From Sphingobium fluviale (GTDB lineage: Bacteria > Pseudomonadota > Alphaproteobacteria > Sphingomonadales > Sphingomonadaceae), in assembly GCF_004122115.1 (NCBI RefSeq), contig NZ_SBKP01000004.1:1-64000 (forward strand): 64,000 bases of DNA, given 5' to 3'. A program made the position numbers and the translations under genes. Positions 8,789-17,285 of the stretch are shown one piece after another; the stretch's first letter is position 1, and every line of letters begins with the position of its first letter. The notes beneath the pieces were generated by a model, which did not search any database, had not been told where the DNA came from, and saw only the letters and a program-made list of their open reading frames with translations.

Positions 8789-9728
8789 TGGAGAGCCGAT
8801 TGTTCTCCAGGTCAGATGCAACCTTACCTAGGGCTTCACGCAGAAAAATGCGTGCGGGATATTGTTCGCTGCGCTCATGCCAAAACAAAATTTCCTGGAG
8901 ATGAGGCAGTTTCAGCGGACATTCTGCTACCGCCAGCCCAAGGCGAGGAGCCAGCGTGCGGGCCAACCGGCGCTGGGAAGTGGCAATAAGCGGGGTGCCG
9001 GGAAGCATGAAAATCTGCGCAGCGAAATTGGGTACCATCACGGCAATATCGAAATGCGTCTTGGTGGCGGCCCACGCGTTTTCGACAATTGTTCGAAGGC
9101 CCTCTCCAAAATTGACTGTGTTGTGCCGCGCCTTGCGATAGGTTTGCAAGGTTATACCGTTTGAAATATCGACATGTTGTGGATCGGCTACACAGACGAA
9201 GTCATCGTGAAACAAAGGCATTGAGCGGATATGCACGCTCGGCAAATGCGTTCCGTAAAGCCTCAAGTCGTGCGCCGTCAGGCAGAAATCTAACTCACCC
9301 ATTTCCAGCCTGGCAAAACTGGCAGGAGACAAAGCTTCGACCTGAAATTGAATATGTGGCGCGGCGATGCTCAGCGAGCGCAAAAGATGCGGCAATATGA
9401 CATGCAGGCAATAATCGCTCATGGCGATCCGGCAAAGATACTTAGCGGTATTGGGATCAAATCGCGGACGGGAATCGAGAGCGGACTGAACGGCAAGAAG
9501 CGCCTCACGAACAGGAACTATCAATGATTGTGCGAGCGGTGTCAGCTCCAGATTGCGACCGACACGGATCAACAACTCATCATCGAAATGTCGGCGCAGC
9601 CGCTGCAACGTGCTGCTCGCAGCTTGTTGAGTAACGCACAAACGCTCTGCAGCATGTGTCACATTACGTTCTGCCAGCAGGATATCCAGCGCACGCAAAA
9701 GATTGAGATCGAAATGGCTAAGTTCCAC
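8778..9728 (-). CDS. LysR-family regulator, NodD-like
   Basis: About 316 residues with an N-terminal winged helix (FDLNLLRALDILLAERNV then AAERLCVTQQAASSTLQRLR) and a substrate-binding C-terminal half. The FDLNLLRALD opening is typical of the NodD/NahR/LinR branch, which answers to aromatic inducers. A GTG at 9728 was chosen because GAGAGG lies about 6 bases upstream and translation would begin at the usual family position; the frame extends to a TTG at 9752. It lies directly upstream of, and in the same direction as, the receptor and catabolic operon, making it the likely pathway activator. Confidence 0.87.
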   Translation of the reverse strand: MELSHFDLNLLRALDILLAERNVTHAAERLCVTQQAASSTLQRLRRHFDDELLIRVGRNLELTPLAQSLIVPVREALLAVQSALDSRPRFDPNTAKYLCRIAMSDYCLHVILPHLLRSLSIAAPHIQFQVEALSPASFARLEMGELDFCLTAHDLRLYGTHLPSVHIRSMPLFHDDFVCVADPQHVDISNGITLQTYRKARHNTVNFGEGLRTIVENAWAATKTHFDIAVMVPNFAAQIFMLPGTPLIATSQRRLARTLAPRLGLAVAECPLKLPHLQEILFWHERSEQYPARIFLREALGKVASDLENNRLSNYK

Positions 9729-9902
9729 GGCTAACCTCTCTCGCGTACTCAAGCTTCATAGTGTTTCCGACCGAGCTTTGTACCACTTCATTCTGGGTGC
9801 CGCGGCCACAATCTACAAGGCTATTCGTGTGTTAATGGTTTAGCAATTCTCGCTCTCGCCAGTGGACAGGAAGCTGGTGCCGCACGACAGGTTTGTCCTG
9901 AG

Positions 9903-10823
9903 CTATGGCCCTGCAGGCCTATCGAGAAGAATTTTTCTCGCCTCCGTCGCGATCGTCTCGGCGATGGTCTGATAGCTATCCGCATATGCGGCGCCCTGCC
10001 GCCACACTGCCGCGAAGGAGCGGGAAGCGCTCCAGTCCGCCAGAGCAAGACGCGTAACCATATCCTCACCGCCGACTTCCGATCGCAAATACAGTTCCGG
10101 CAGGATAGCAAAGCCGAGGCCCGAACCGCACATCTGGCGCAGGCTGTCCAGGCTGGTTCCCTCATAATCCTCCAGCAAATCGGCGCCCAGATCTTCACAG
10201 ATTTCACGTGCCTGACGGTGGGCATGGTGGCGCTTGTCCATGCTCAGGAAGCTGATACCGGCAAGATCTTGCCTGCGGATGAGCGTGGCCTGCGCGACAG
10301 GGTGCTCCGGCGGAGAGACGATATGCAGCGGCTCGCGAAAGAGCGGTTCAATATGCAGATCACTTCCTAAAACCGGCAGAGGCGAGAGCAGCATGTCCAA
10401 CTCGCCGCGCCCCAGCTCTCGTGCCTGCTCGTCGGGGATGCCTTCACGAATATAGAGCCGCATGTCGGGGAAGCGCCGGTGTAGCGAAGCCACGATTCCG
10501 GGCATTAGATAAGGTCCTAGCGTTGGTGTGACGCCAAAACGGATGGTGCCGGCCATTCCCGCCTTCGCACGGCGGGCGATATCTTCGACATCCTTTACCT
10601 CCATCAGAATCTTGCGCGCCCGCGCCACCACGTCCCGTCCAATCGGGGTGAGCTGCACCGGGTTCACGTTGCGCTCAACCAGCGTCACGCCCAGATGGGC
10701 TTCCAGCGCCCGCAACTGCTGGCTGAGCGTCGGCTGCGAGATATGCGCGGCATCGGCTGCGCGCCGAAAATTCCGGCAATCGGCGAGGGCCACAAGATAG
10801 GTGAATTGCCGCAGCGTGCTCAT
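9903..10823 (-). CDS. OxyR-like LysR-family regulator
   Basis: A 306-residue LysR protein whose whole length resembles OxyR: LRQFTYLVALADCRNFRRAA helix-turn-helix, ISQPTLSQQLRALE recognition helix, and the EGTSLDSLRQMCGSGLGFAILP segment. Cys209 aligns with E. coli Cys208, but the position of the peroxidatic Cys199 appears to be His200, in an HHAH run. A second Cys is at 232. It may therefore sense something other than peroxide, or use a different cysteine pair. AGGAGGG supports the ATG. An OxyR-type operator lies 11 bases upstream of the start, consistent with autoregulation and with control of the divergent small gene. Confidence 0.87.
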   Translation of the reverse strand: MSTLRQFTYLVALADCRNFRRAADAAHISQPTLSQQLRALEAHLGVTLVERNVNPVQLTPIGRDVVARARKILMEVKDVEDIARRAKAGMAGTIRFGVTPTLGPYLMPGIVASLHRRFPDMRLYIREGIPDEQARELGRGELDMLLSPLPVLGSDLHIEPLFREPLHIVSPPEHPVAQATLIRRQDLAGISFLSMDKRHHAHRQAREICEDLGADLLEDYEGTSLDSLRQMCGSGLGFAILPELYLRSEVGGEDMVTRLALADWSASRSFAAVWRQGAAYADSYQTIAETIATEARKILLDRPAGP

Positions 10824-10833
10824 GCGCCCTCCT

Positions 10834-10866
10834 GATAGCTACAGACTATCAATGTTGGCCTATAAT
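10834..10866 (+). promoter_or_regulatory. OxyR-type operator overlapping a divergent promoter
   Basis: GATAG-N7-CTATC at 10834-10850 contains ATAGCTACAGACTAT, which matches the OxyR half-site consensus ATAGnTnnnAnCTAT at 9 of 10 fixed bases. A perfect TATAAT lies at 10861-10866 on the plus strand. The place of its -35 box (about 10838-10843, GCTACA) falls inside the operator and is poor, as expected for an activator-dependent promoter. Its plus-strand target would be the gene at 10924. Confidence 0.6.
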
Positions 10867-10923
10867 TTCAATTTGAGCAATCACATGTTTTGGCCGATTT
10901 TGGTCTCTACACGGAGGACGACC

Positions 10924-11097
10924 ATGAATCGCTATCTTGCACGTTTGCAACGGGAACATCGCCGCCTGAACCGGCTTATTGACAGTTGCCGCAACACCGC
11001 GCGGCAGAACGAGATGAAAACCCTCAAACGCCTGCGCCTGAAACTCAAGGACAGGATCGCACAATTGCAGCGCCAGGTCGGTCCAGCAACCCCCTGA
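10924..11097 (+). CDS. YdcH-like small coiled-coil protein (DUF465)
   Basis: A 57-residue, highly basic and charged helical protein (RLQREHRRLNRLIDSC, KRLRLKLKDRIAQLQRQ), matching the short DUF465/YdcH family of unknown function. The ATG is preceded by GGAGG at good spacing. It is read from the region with the OxyR-type operator and is followed by a strong intrinsic terminator, so it is probably a single-gene transcript. The role is unknown. Confidence 0.8.
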   Translation: MNRYLARLQREHRRLNRLIDSCRNTARQNEMKTLKRLRLKLKDRIAQLQRQVGPATP

Positions 11098-11112
11098 CCG
11101 TATGGCGCTCAA

Positions 11113-11158
11113 GGGCGGCGCGCACCCCCCATTTTGCGCGTCGCCCACTTTTTTATTT
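11113..11158 (+). terminator. Intrinsic terminator after the YdcH-like gene
   Basis: A 12-bp stem, GGGCGGCGCGCA / TGCGCGTCGCCC with one G-U pair and a 10-base loop, is followed two bases later by TTTTTTATTT. This is a textbook rho-independent terminator, 15 bases past the stop codon. Confidence 0.92.
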
Positions 11159-11188
11159 GCCCCAGACGGGGTTCAACAGGATTAATCA

Positions 11189-11461
11189 ATGACACATCAT
11201 GGTGAAATGGACTGCCCTACTTGCGGCGTAGCGCTCGTGATGAGCGATCGTCAGGGTATCGAGATAGACTATTGCCCGAAATGTAGGGGTGTATGGCTGG
11301 ATCGTGGGGAGTTGGACAAGATCATCGAGCGATCAACCGCTGCCGTCCCGCCCCCGCCCCCGCCGCCCCCGCCAGTGGCCGCGCATCCCGCCCCCTTTGG
11401 GCATGCGCAGCCCTATTACGGCAAGCGGCGCAAATCCTTCCTGGAGGAGCTGTTCGATTGA
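11189..11461 (+). CDS. TFIIB-type zinc-ribbon protein
   Basis: A 90-residue protein with a zinc ribbon made by Cys9-x2-Cys12 and Cys29-x2-Cys32 (CPTC and CPKC, then RGVWLDRGELDKII). This matches the zf-TFIIB family of small bacterial proteins of unknown function. A run of nine prolines (54-62) links the ribbon to a short basic tail (KRRKSFLEELFD) that recurs in the family. The start has a weak AGGA site. It lies 55 bases ahead of terC in the same direction. Confidence 0.85.
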   Translation: MTHHGEMDCPTCGVALVMSDRQGIEIDYCPKCRGVWLDRGELDKIIERSTAAVPPPPPPPPPVAAHPAPFGHAQPYYGKRRKSFLEELFD

Positions 11462-11478
11462 GGAGTTTCCATTCGACA

Positions 11479-11490
11479 CATAATATTATG
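11479..11490. promoter_or_regulatory. 12-bp palindrome upstream of terC
   Basis: CATAATATTATG is a perfect AT-rich palindrome in the 55-base gap between the zinc-ribbon gene and terC. It could be an operator or part of a terC promoter. No further support is visible. Confidence 0.35.
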
Positions 11491-11516
11491 CTTACATTTG
11501 CTGATCGGACTCCCGC

Positions 11517-12500
11517 ATGACCGAACTACTGGTCTCTTCCTTTCTAGGCACGCCAGTCTGGTTCTGGCTGGCCTTCATTCTGATCGTGGCGGCGCTAACC
11601 GCATTCGACCTCGGCCTTCTTCACAAGGAAGACCGAGTAATGGGCATTGCAGAATCACTGAAACTCTCTGCCTTCTATATCTCTATTGCGTTGGTCTTTG
11701 GTGTATGGGTCTGGGCCGAAAAAGGCGCGGACCTTGGCATGAAGTATTTTACGGGCTTTTTCATCGAAAAGGCGCTGTCGATAGACAATATCTTCGTGAT
11801 CAGCCTGATCTTCACCTTCTTCGCCATCCCTGCAAAATATCAGTATCGCGCACTGCTGTGGGGCATCATTGGCGTGATCGTACTGCGCGGCGCCATGATC
11901 GCTGCTGGAGCAGCGCTCGTTAGCGAAGCCTATTGGGTATTGTACATCTTTGCCGCCTTCCTGATCGCGACTGGCATCAAGATGGTCTTTGCAGGCGATT
12001 CCCAGCCGGACCTCAGCAACAACTTCGCCATCCGCTGGATTTCCAGCCATATGCGGGTAACGAAGGAGCTGCATGCCGAGCGCTTCTTTGTCTCCGTGCC
12101 AGACGAACGCACAGGTAAAATGGTGCGCGCGGCAACACCGCTGTTCCTTGCGCTCGTGGTGATCAACCTCGCCGATCTGGTGTTCGCTGTTGATTCGGTG
12201 CCGGCGATCTTTGCCATCACCACAGATACTTTCATTGTCTACACATCAAACATTATGGCGATCCTCGGTCTGCGCGCCCTCTATTTCGCGCTGTCGGCGA
12301 TGATCGACCGCTTCCACTACCTCAAATATGCGCTTGCCGCCGTACTGGTGTTCATCGGCTCCAAGATCTTCGTCTCCGACTTCCTGTTGGACGGTGCGAA
12401 GTTTCCCCCGGTCGCCAGCCTCGCCGTTACCTTCGGCCTTATCGGAGCCGGGATAGGCTGGTCGCTCTGGAAAACCCGCAACGCGCCAGAGCGCCCATAA
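11517..12500 (+). CDS. TerC-family integral membrane protein
   Basis: A 327-residue polytopic protein of the TerC/Alx group with about nine hydrophobic segments. Conserved blocks are visible: FIEKALSIDNIFVISLIFTFF, LADLVFAVDSVPAIFAITTD and FIVYTSNIMAILGLRALYF. The two acidic SxDN and AVDS motifs inside membrane segments are characteristic. Members are linked to Mn2+ export, tellurite resistance and loading of metals onto secreted proteins. It is followed by a hairpin. The specific ion cannot be read from sequence. Confidence 0.92.
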   Translation: MTELLVSSFLGTPVWFWLAFILIVAALTAFDLGLLHKEDRVMGIAESLKLSAFYISIALVFGVWVWAEKGADLGMKYFTGFFIEKALSIDNIFVISLIFTFFAIPAKYQYRALLWGIIGVIVLRGAMIAAGAALVSEAYWVLYIFAAFLIATGIKMVFAGDSQPDLSNNFAIRWISSHMRVTKELHAERFFVSVPDERTGKMVRAATPLFLALVVINLADLVFAVDSVPAIFAITTDTFIVYTSNIMAILGLRALYFALSAMIDRFHYLKYALAAVLVFIGSKIFVSDFLLDGAKFPPVASLAVTFGLIGAGIGWSLWKTRNAPERP

Positions 12501-12508
12501 GGGGTAAG

Positions 12509-12546
12509 ATCAGATGCGACGGCATGGTGATGGCGTCGTATCTGAT
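12509..12546 (+). terminator. Hairpin after terC
   Basis: ATCAGATGCGACG and CGTCGTATCTGAT form a 13-bp stem with one G-U pair; CAT/ATG inside the loop can extend it. It begins 8 bases after the terC stop. No U-run follows, so it is a probable but not classical terminator. Confidence 0.55.
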
Positions 12547-12672
12547 GCTGCCAATCGGGGCAAAAGGGCTGTGTTCAGGTCGTGCAGACAGATTTTCAAC
12601 TGATATCGTTGCAGTGGTGAGCATCGATGCGGCCCCGCCACCCCTGCCGGCCTTTCCTGCCTGAGTGCAAGA

Positions 12673-14079
12673 TCATTCGCGCAGGGCGCTGTCCCGGATG
12701 CGGATGAACGGGCCCAGGATATAGTCGAGGATCGTCTGGCTACCGGACTTGATATCCGCCTCCGCCGTCATGCCGGGCATCACCGGTTTGCCTTTGCCAA
12801 AGTTGGCGGTGTCCGCGCGCAGGCGCACCCGGTAATAGACCTCGCCTTTCTGGTCTTGGATCACGTCTGGCGAGACATCGACAACAACGCCATCCAGCCC
12901 GCCATAGATAGCTGAATCATAGGCCGAAATCTTGATGCGCGCGGGCAGGCCGGGGTGGATGTTGCCGCGGTCCTTGGGCGCAACGCGCGCCTCGACCATC
13001 ACCACCTTGTCGACCGGCACGATCTCGACCAGCGGATCGCCGCCCTTGATGACGCCGCCGACGGTCTGGATATAGAGCTTGTTCACTACGCCATCCATCG
13101 GCGCGCGGATTTCCTCGCGGCTGGCCTTGTCGCGATAGGCGCCCAGCGCCTCGCCCGCCTTGGAGAGTTCGAGCCGGAGCTGCGCGGCGCGCTCTTTCGT
13201 CTCCTGCACCGTCTTGGTCCACACCTCGCCATGGCGGGCGGTGGCCTCGCCCAATTGCGCGCGGGTGGCTGGGATCTGGTTTTGCACATCGGCGATGCGG
13301 GTACGCAGCGACAGCAGTGACGACCGCTTGTCCAGCACTTCACGCTCGGAAATCGCCTCAGCCTCATAGGCGCGCTCCAGCTTGCCGAGCTGGACCATCA
13401 TCAATGATTCCTCGTTGCGCAGATTGGCAAGCCGGGCGTTGAGCGATGCCAGTTCGGCGCGCCGGGCGCTGGCCTGCTCGCTGGTGATGCCCGATTCCGA
13501 GCCGCGCTGAGCGATGCGCGAGTAGAACAATGCCTCCTCGGAGGCGGCAATATCCGGCGCAATTTTTGCGAGATTCGCTGGCGTAGTGAAAGTGCGCGCT
13601 CCCGCCACTTCCGCATCCATGCGGGCGAGCGCAATGCGCTTCGCAACCACGTCGGTGCGGGCGTTCTCAAACTCAGCGGAGGTGAACTGATTGCTGATCT
13701 GCATCAGCACCTGCCCTTTGCGCACACGCTCGCCCTCCTGAACCATCAGGCGCGAGACGATGCCGCCTTCAAGATGCTGCACCACCTGATTTTGCACCGA
13801 GGGCAGTACGCGGCCCATGCCCCGCGTTACCTTGTCGATGTGGAAAACGCTGGCCCAGAGCAAAAACAGGATCAGCACACCGCCGAACAATTTGAGGATG
13901 CTGGCCTGACCCTCAGTGCGCATCCGGGCGCTCCAGGGTGTGATACCCGCTATTGATGTGCTCTCCAGCTTCACCTTGCCGGCAAATGCGGCGGCCATTT
14001 CCTGGCTCGACACGCCTTCGAACAGGCTGCCGCCGCCCAGCTTGCGGATCAGGCGGTCTCTCATGGTGGCAAAGCGCAT
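12673..14079 (-). CDS. Type I secretion membrane-fusion (adaptor) protein, HlyD/LapC family
   Basis: A 468-residue periplasmic adaptor. A short cytosolic N-terminus is followed by one membrane segment (about 59-79, SILKLFGGVLILFLLWASVF). Next come a lipoyl-like half-motif (VQHLEGGIVSRLMVQEGERVRKGQ, ~100-122), a long alpha-hairpin (~140-310), the second lipoyl half (REEIRAPMDGVVNKLYIQTVGGVIKGG) and a beta-barrel domain. It bridges the inner-membrane ABC transporter to TolC. The ATG at 14079 has GAGGGA upstream. It is divergent from the ABC gene, whereas most type I systems have the two in tandem. The shared intergenic region (14080-14173) contains two copies of CGTTTACCA. Confidence 0.93.
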   Translation of the reverse strand: MRFATMRDRLIRKLGGGSLFEGVSSQEMAAAFAGKVKLESTSIAGITPWSARMRTEGQASILKLFGGVLILFLLWASVFHIDKVTRGMGRVLPSVQNQVVQHLEGGIVSRLMVQEGERVRKGQVLMQISNQFTSAEFENARTDVVAKRIALARMDAEVAGARTFTTPANLAKIAPDIAASEEALFYSRIAQRGSESGITSEQASARRAELASLNARLANLRNEESLMMVQLGKLERAYEAEAISEREVLDKRSSLLSLRTRIADVQNQIPATRAQLGEATARHGEVWTKTVQETKERAAQLRLELSKAGEALGAYRDKASREEIRAPMDGVVNKLYIQTVGGVIKGGDPLVEIVPVDKVVMVEARVAPKDRGNIHPGLPARIKISAYDSAIYGGLDGVVVDVSPDVIQDQKGEVYYRVRLRADTANFGKGKPVMPGMTAEADIKSGSQTILDYILGPFIRIRDSALRE

Positions 14080-14111
14080 CTTTGGTCAGTCCCTCAAAGA
14101 AATCTGATCCG

Positions 14112-14155
14112 CGTTTACCAATCATTATCCTTAAAAATGTTTAATCCGTTTACCA
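14112..14155. promoter_or_regulatory. Divergent promoter region with repeated CGTTTACCA
   Basis: The AT-rich gap between the HlyD and ABC genes carries CGTTTACCA at 14112-14120 and again at 14147-14155, separated by TTAA-N6-TTAA (14131-14144). The same nonamer occurs upstream of the RTX giant (21105-21113). It resembles the CtrA half-site TTAACCAT with one altered base and may bind a shared regulator. Confidence 0.45.
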
Positions 14156-14173
14156 AATTCCACGGGAGTCCGC

Positions 14174-16411
14174 ATGGACATCGAGCAGTTATACATCATC
14201 GATCGGCCCAGCCTGACGCAGCGGCTGTTCGGCATGCTCGCGCGCAAGGCGCGGAAAAATGACGCTAAAACCCATTCCGTGTGGGCGGGGTTGGTCGCTC
14301 CGCTCTCGACGGTCGGTGCTATTGAAGCCCTGAGCAAGCAGTGCGGCAAGCCCACGGCCAGAGAGGTGCTGACCGCCGCCCTGCCGGTGGGCGATGGCGA
14401 CATGGACCCCCGATTCGCGCAGGTTGCGCTCGCCCGCGCCGGGCTCGAAGCGCGCTGGGAGCGCGTGCCGCTGGGCCGCCTGGCCGCGACAGACATGCCC
14501 TGCCTGATGCCCTTGATGGATGGCGGCGCGGTGATCCTGCTCGCGCTGCCGGATCGCAAGACGGCGCTGGTGCTCGATTCAGACGGAGAGAAACAGGTTC
14601 CGCGCGAGGCTCTGGACAGCCTTGCCTTTGGCGACATCCTTATATGCGGTCATGTTGACCCGGAAAACGGGCTGGGCTTTGACGAGGAACGCGATTTCGT
14701 GCGCCGCAACCCGCGCCTCTGGGCGCTGGGCGTATTCCTTTCCGAGCGCAAGCGGCTGGTGCAGATGCTCGCCGCCGCCGCCTTCATGAACCTCACTGCT
14801 TTGGCGATCCCGCTCTATATGCGCGCGATTTATGACCGCGTGGTGCCCAATCTCGCGATTGAGTCGCTCTGGGCGCTCTCAGCGGGCATAATCATGGTGC
14901 TGGTGTTCGAGTTTCTGTTTCGCCACGCGCGCATGACCTTTGTCGATGCGGTCGCCGTGCGCGTGGGTCAAGCGGTGCAGCACCGGGCCATGACGAGCTT
15001 TCTCAACGGTCGCTTGGGCAGGCGCGACAATAATGTCGGCAGCCTGATGACAGCGCTGCGCGATGTGGAGGGACTGGCGATGCTGGTGCCTCAGATGCTG
15101 GTGACATTCCTTGTCGATGTGCCATTCTTCTTCGCGTTTGTCGTGCTGATCGGCATGATCGCTGGGCTGACCGCTACCGGGCCGCTGATCGGCGCGGCGG
15201 CGATGGTGTTTATCGGTGCGGTGGCCGCCTATGCCAGCAAGCTGTCGGCGAAGCGGGCGACCAAGCTGATGCAGGCGCGCAACAACCTCGTCGTCGATGT
15301 TGCCGAAGGGCTGACCACGATCAAGGCCAATCAGGCCGAGGGACGCTTTTTGCGCCAGTGGGATATCGTCTCAGACCATATCGGCATGGCGGGCCGCGCC
15401 GCGCGCAAGTGGAACGATATGCCCGGCTCGGTATCCACCTTGCTTGTCCAGCTCGTCACCGTGATGGTGATCATCATCGGCGTGTTCCAGATCAAGGCCG
15501 GGGTGATGACGACTGGCGCGCTGGTGGCGGCTACGATGCTCGCCGGGCGGGCAATGGTGCCGGTTTCTGGCGCGATCGCAATGATATCGAAGGGCTATCA
15601 GAGCCTCTCGCAGTTTGCTGGCCTGGCCGATCTGCTGGCGATGGAGCCGGAGCGCGATGTGTCCGACCCCTCTATCCGCCGCACCGAAATCACCGGAGAT
15701 ATCCGCCTGCGTGGTCTCTCGTTCACTTATGAAGGCGCGGCGGAGCAAAGCCTGCGCGGCATCTCGCTCGCTGTCGAGCCGGGAGAGAAGATCGCGCTGA
15801 TCGGCCGCTCCGGCTCCGGCAAATCGACCCTGCTTCAGCTCCTCTCCGGCATGCTCAGCCCCGGCGAAGGGGCGATCACGGTCGATGGGCATGCGATGGA
15901 CCAGTTCGCCTCCTCCCATTTGCGTCAGAGCATCGTCTATTCCGGGCAGGACGCAGTGCTGTTCAATACCTCCATCTGGGACAATATCCTTCTCGGTATG
16001 GAAGAACCTGATCCGGCGGTTGTGGAGCGCGCGATCCGCGCCGCGGGGCTGGATCGCTTCATCGACCGCAGCGTTGAGGGCTATACCCGCAAGGTAGGCC
16101 CACGCGGCGCGCATTTATCGGGCGGGCAGCGCCAGTCGGTGCTGATCGCCCGTGCGATGGTGCGTAATCCTGCCATCCTGCTGCTTGATGAGCCGACGGC
16201 CAATATGGACATAGACTCCGAGCAGGCGGTGATTAATGGCCTTCGGCAAGCTGCGGCGGACACGACCGTGATCGTCGCCACGCACCGCATGGCCCTGCTC
16301 GATCTGGTGGACCGGGTCATCTGGCTGGAGGAAGGCCGCGTGTTTGCCGACAAACCCAAGCAGGAAGTGCTCGCCCTGCTGCGCGGGCAGCAGCAGCAAA
16401 AAGCCGCCTGA
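14174..16411 (+). CDS. Type I secretion ABC transporter, permease plus ATPase
   Basis: A 745-residue half-transporter of the HlyB/LapB/SiiF class. Residues 1-~150 form a C39-like domain without the catalytic Cys-His, so it should recognise but not cleave its substrate. Residues ~190-460 contain the membrane domain, with about six hydrophobic segments. The C-terminal nucleotide-binding domain has Walker A GRSGSGKST (~543-551), signature LSGGQRQ (~645), Walker B ILLLDEPT (~667) and the H-loop His in VATHRM. It powers passage of the RTX giant through the HlyD-TolC channel. It is followed by the MotB-like gene in the same direction. Confidence 0.94.
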   Translation: MDIEQLYIIDRPSLTQRLFGMLARKARKNDAKTHSVWAGLVAPLSTVGAIEALSKQCGKPTAREVLTAALPVGDGDMDPRFAQVALARAGLEARWERVPLGRLAATDMPCLMPLMDGGAVILLALPDRKTALVLDSDGEKQVPREALDSLAFGDILICGHVDPENGLGFDEERDFVRRNPRLWALGVFLSERKRLVQMLAAAAFMNLTALAIPLYMRAIYDRVVPNLAIESLWALSAGIIMVLVFEFLFRHARMTFVDAVAVRVGQAVQHRAMTSFLNGRLGRRDNNVGSLMTALRDVEGLAMLVPQMLVTFLVDVPFFFAFVVLIGMIAGLTATGPLIGAAAMVFIGAVAAYASKLSAKRATKLMQARNNLVVDVAEGLTTIKANQAEGRFLRQWDIVSDHIGMAGRAARKWNDMPGSVSTLLVQLVTVMVIIIGVFQIKAGVMTTGALVAATMLAGRAMVPVSGAIAMISKGYQSLSQFAGLADLLAMEPERDVSDPSIRRTEITGDIRLRGLSFTYEGAAEQSLRGISLAVEPGEKIALIGRSGSGKSTLLQLLSGMLSPGEGAITVDGHAMDQFASSHLRQSIVYSGQDAVLFNTSIWDNILLGMEEPDPAVVERAIRAAGLDRFIDRSVEGYTRKVGPRGAHLSGGQRQSVLIARAMVRNPAILLLDEPTANMDIDSEQAVINGLRQAAADTTVIVATHRMALLDLVDRVIWLEEGRVFADKPKQEVLALLRGQQQQKAA

Positions 16412-16472
16412 ATCCGGCCTGGCGCCCGTCCCGTTAGGACTTGCTTAGGGGAATTGGTTTAAGCCGGATTCA
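16409..16472 (+). repeat. Long-range inverted repeat between ABC and MotB-like genes
   Basis: TGAATCCGGC (starting at the ABC stop codon) and GCCGGATTCA form a perfect 10-bp inverted repeat enclosing 44 bases. It may fold in the mRNA and set the ratio of the two products. There is no U-run. Confidence 0.35.
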
Positions 16473-16526
16473 CCAAAGTGGGCAGATGGCCGTTTTTTAC
16501 GGTCATGAAACAAGGAGGCAAAGCAG

Positions 16527-17267
16527 GTGGCCGGCGCATCATCCGACGGCGAAGTCAACCATTGGCCGGCGTTCGTGGATGTTCTCACGACCGTCATCAT
16601 GGTCGTGACCTTCCTGCTTGTTATCATGAGTTCCGCCGTGATGGTGCTCTCGCAACGCGCGATGGAGCAGTTCAAAAAGGCCTATGCCGCGCAACAGCAG
16701 CAGGATGCGACGACGGACGATCAGGCAAAGTCACAGAAGGTCGGCGGAGCAGCCGGGCAGCAAGTGAACCCCATCCGCTCCCCGCGCGATGCAGAGACCG
16801 GCACGTCCATTGCCGAGCTGGGGTCCATCCTGAAATCCGAGATGATCGTCAACAGCACCGACAAGCTGTCGGTCCGCACACGCGCCACACCGGATACGAT
16901 GAAGCTGAAGGTCAAGGCGCTGGAAAATGCCGACGATACCAAAGGCGTAGAGGTTCAGACAGCAGAGATGCTGCTGCGCGTCGATTTCGAGCCGCTGGCG
17001 GTGCGCTATTCAGACGAGAACGAGAAGGCGGTGCTCGCCTTCCTCAAGCCGCGCGTAAAGCCGGGCATGAAATATGAAATCTGGTCACTGGCCTCGCAAG
17101 ATAATTCCATTTCTGAAGCGCAGCGCCTCGGCTTCTATCGCGCGGCGATGACCCGCAACATCCTCATCCGCGCAGGGATCAGCCCGGCGAACATCACAAC
17201 CCAGATCCGTGTGACAGACCCCGGATCGAAGGACGGGCACAATGTGCGCGTGGTCCTGAAACCCTAG
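16527..17267 (+). CDS. MotB/SiiA-like proton-channel subunit with OmpA-like C-terminus
   Basis: A 246-residue protein with one membrane helix (about 13-38). The helix begins HWPAFVDVLTTVIM, and Asp18 sits where MotB Asp32 and SiiA carry the proton-carrying carboxylate. A Gln- and Lys-rich linker leads to a C-terminal domain (~150-246) with OmpA/MotB features (LRVDFEPLAVRYSDENEKAV, ISEAQRLGFYRAAMTRNILI), but the peptidoglycan-binding motif is only loosely kept. It starts at GTG, supported by AAGGAGG at ideal spacing. It is followed 18 bases later by the MotA-like gene, the same order as siiA-siiB of Salmonella SPI-4. The pair probably conducts protons in the inner membrane to support the type I secretion system or its adhesin. 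Confidence 0.82.
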   Translation: MAGASSDGEVNHWPAFVDVLTTVIMVVTFLLVIMSSAVMVLSQRAMEQFKKAYAAQQQQDATTDDQAKSQKVGGAAGQQVNPIRSPRDAETGTSIAELGSILKSEMIVNSTDKLSVRTRATPDTMKLKVKALENADDTKGVEVQTAEMLLRVDFEPLAVRYSDENEKAVLAFLKPRVKPGMKYEIWSLASQDNSISEAQRLGFYRAAMTRNILIRAGISPANITTQIRVTDPGSKDGHNVRVVLKP

Positions 17268-17285
17268 GTTCAGCAGACAAGGCTT

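Noticed and set aside
11462-11516. yybP-ykoY manganese riboswitch before terC
   Set aside because: The 55-base gap is too short for the fold and the conserved loops are absent; only a palindrome is seen.
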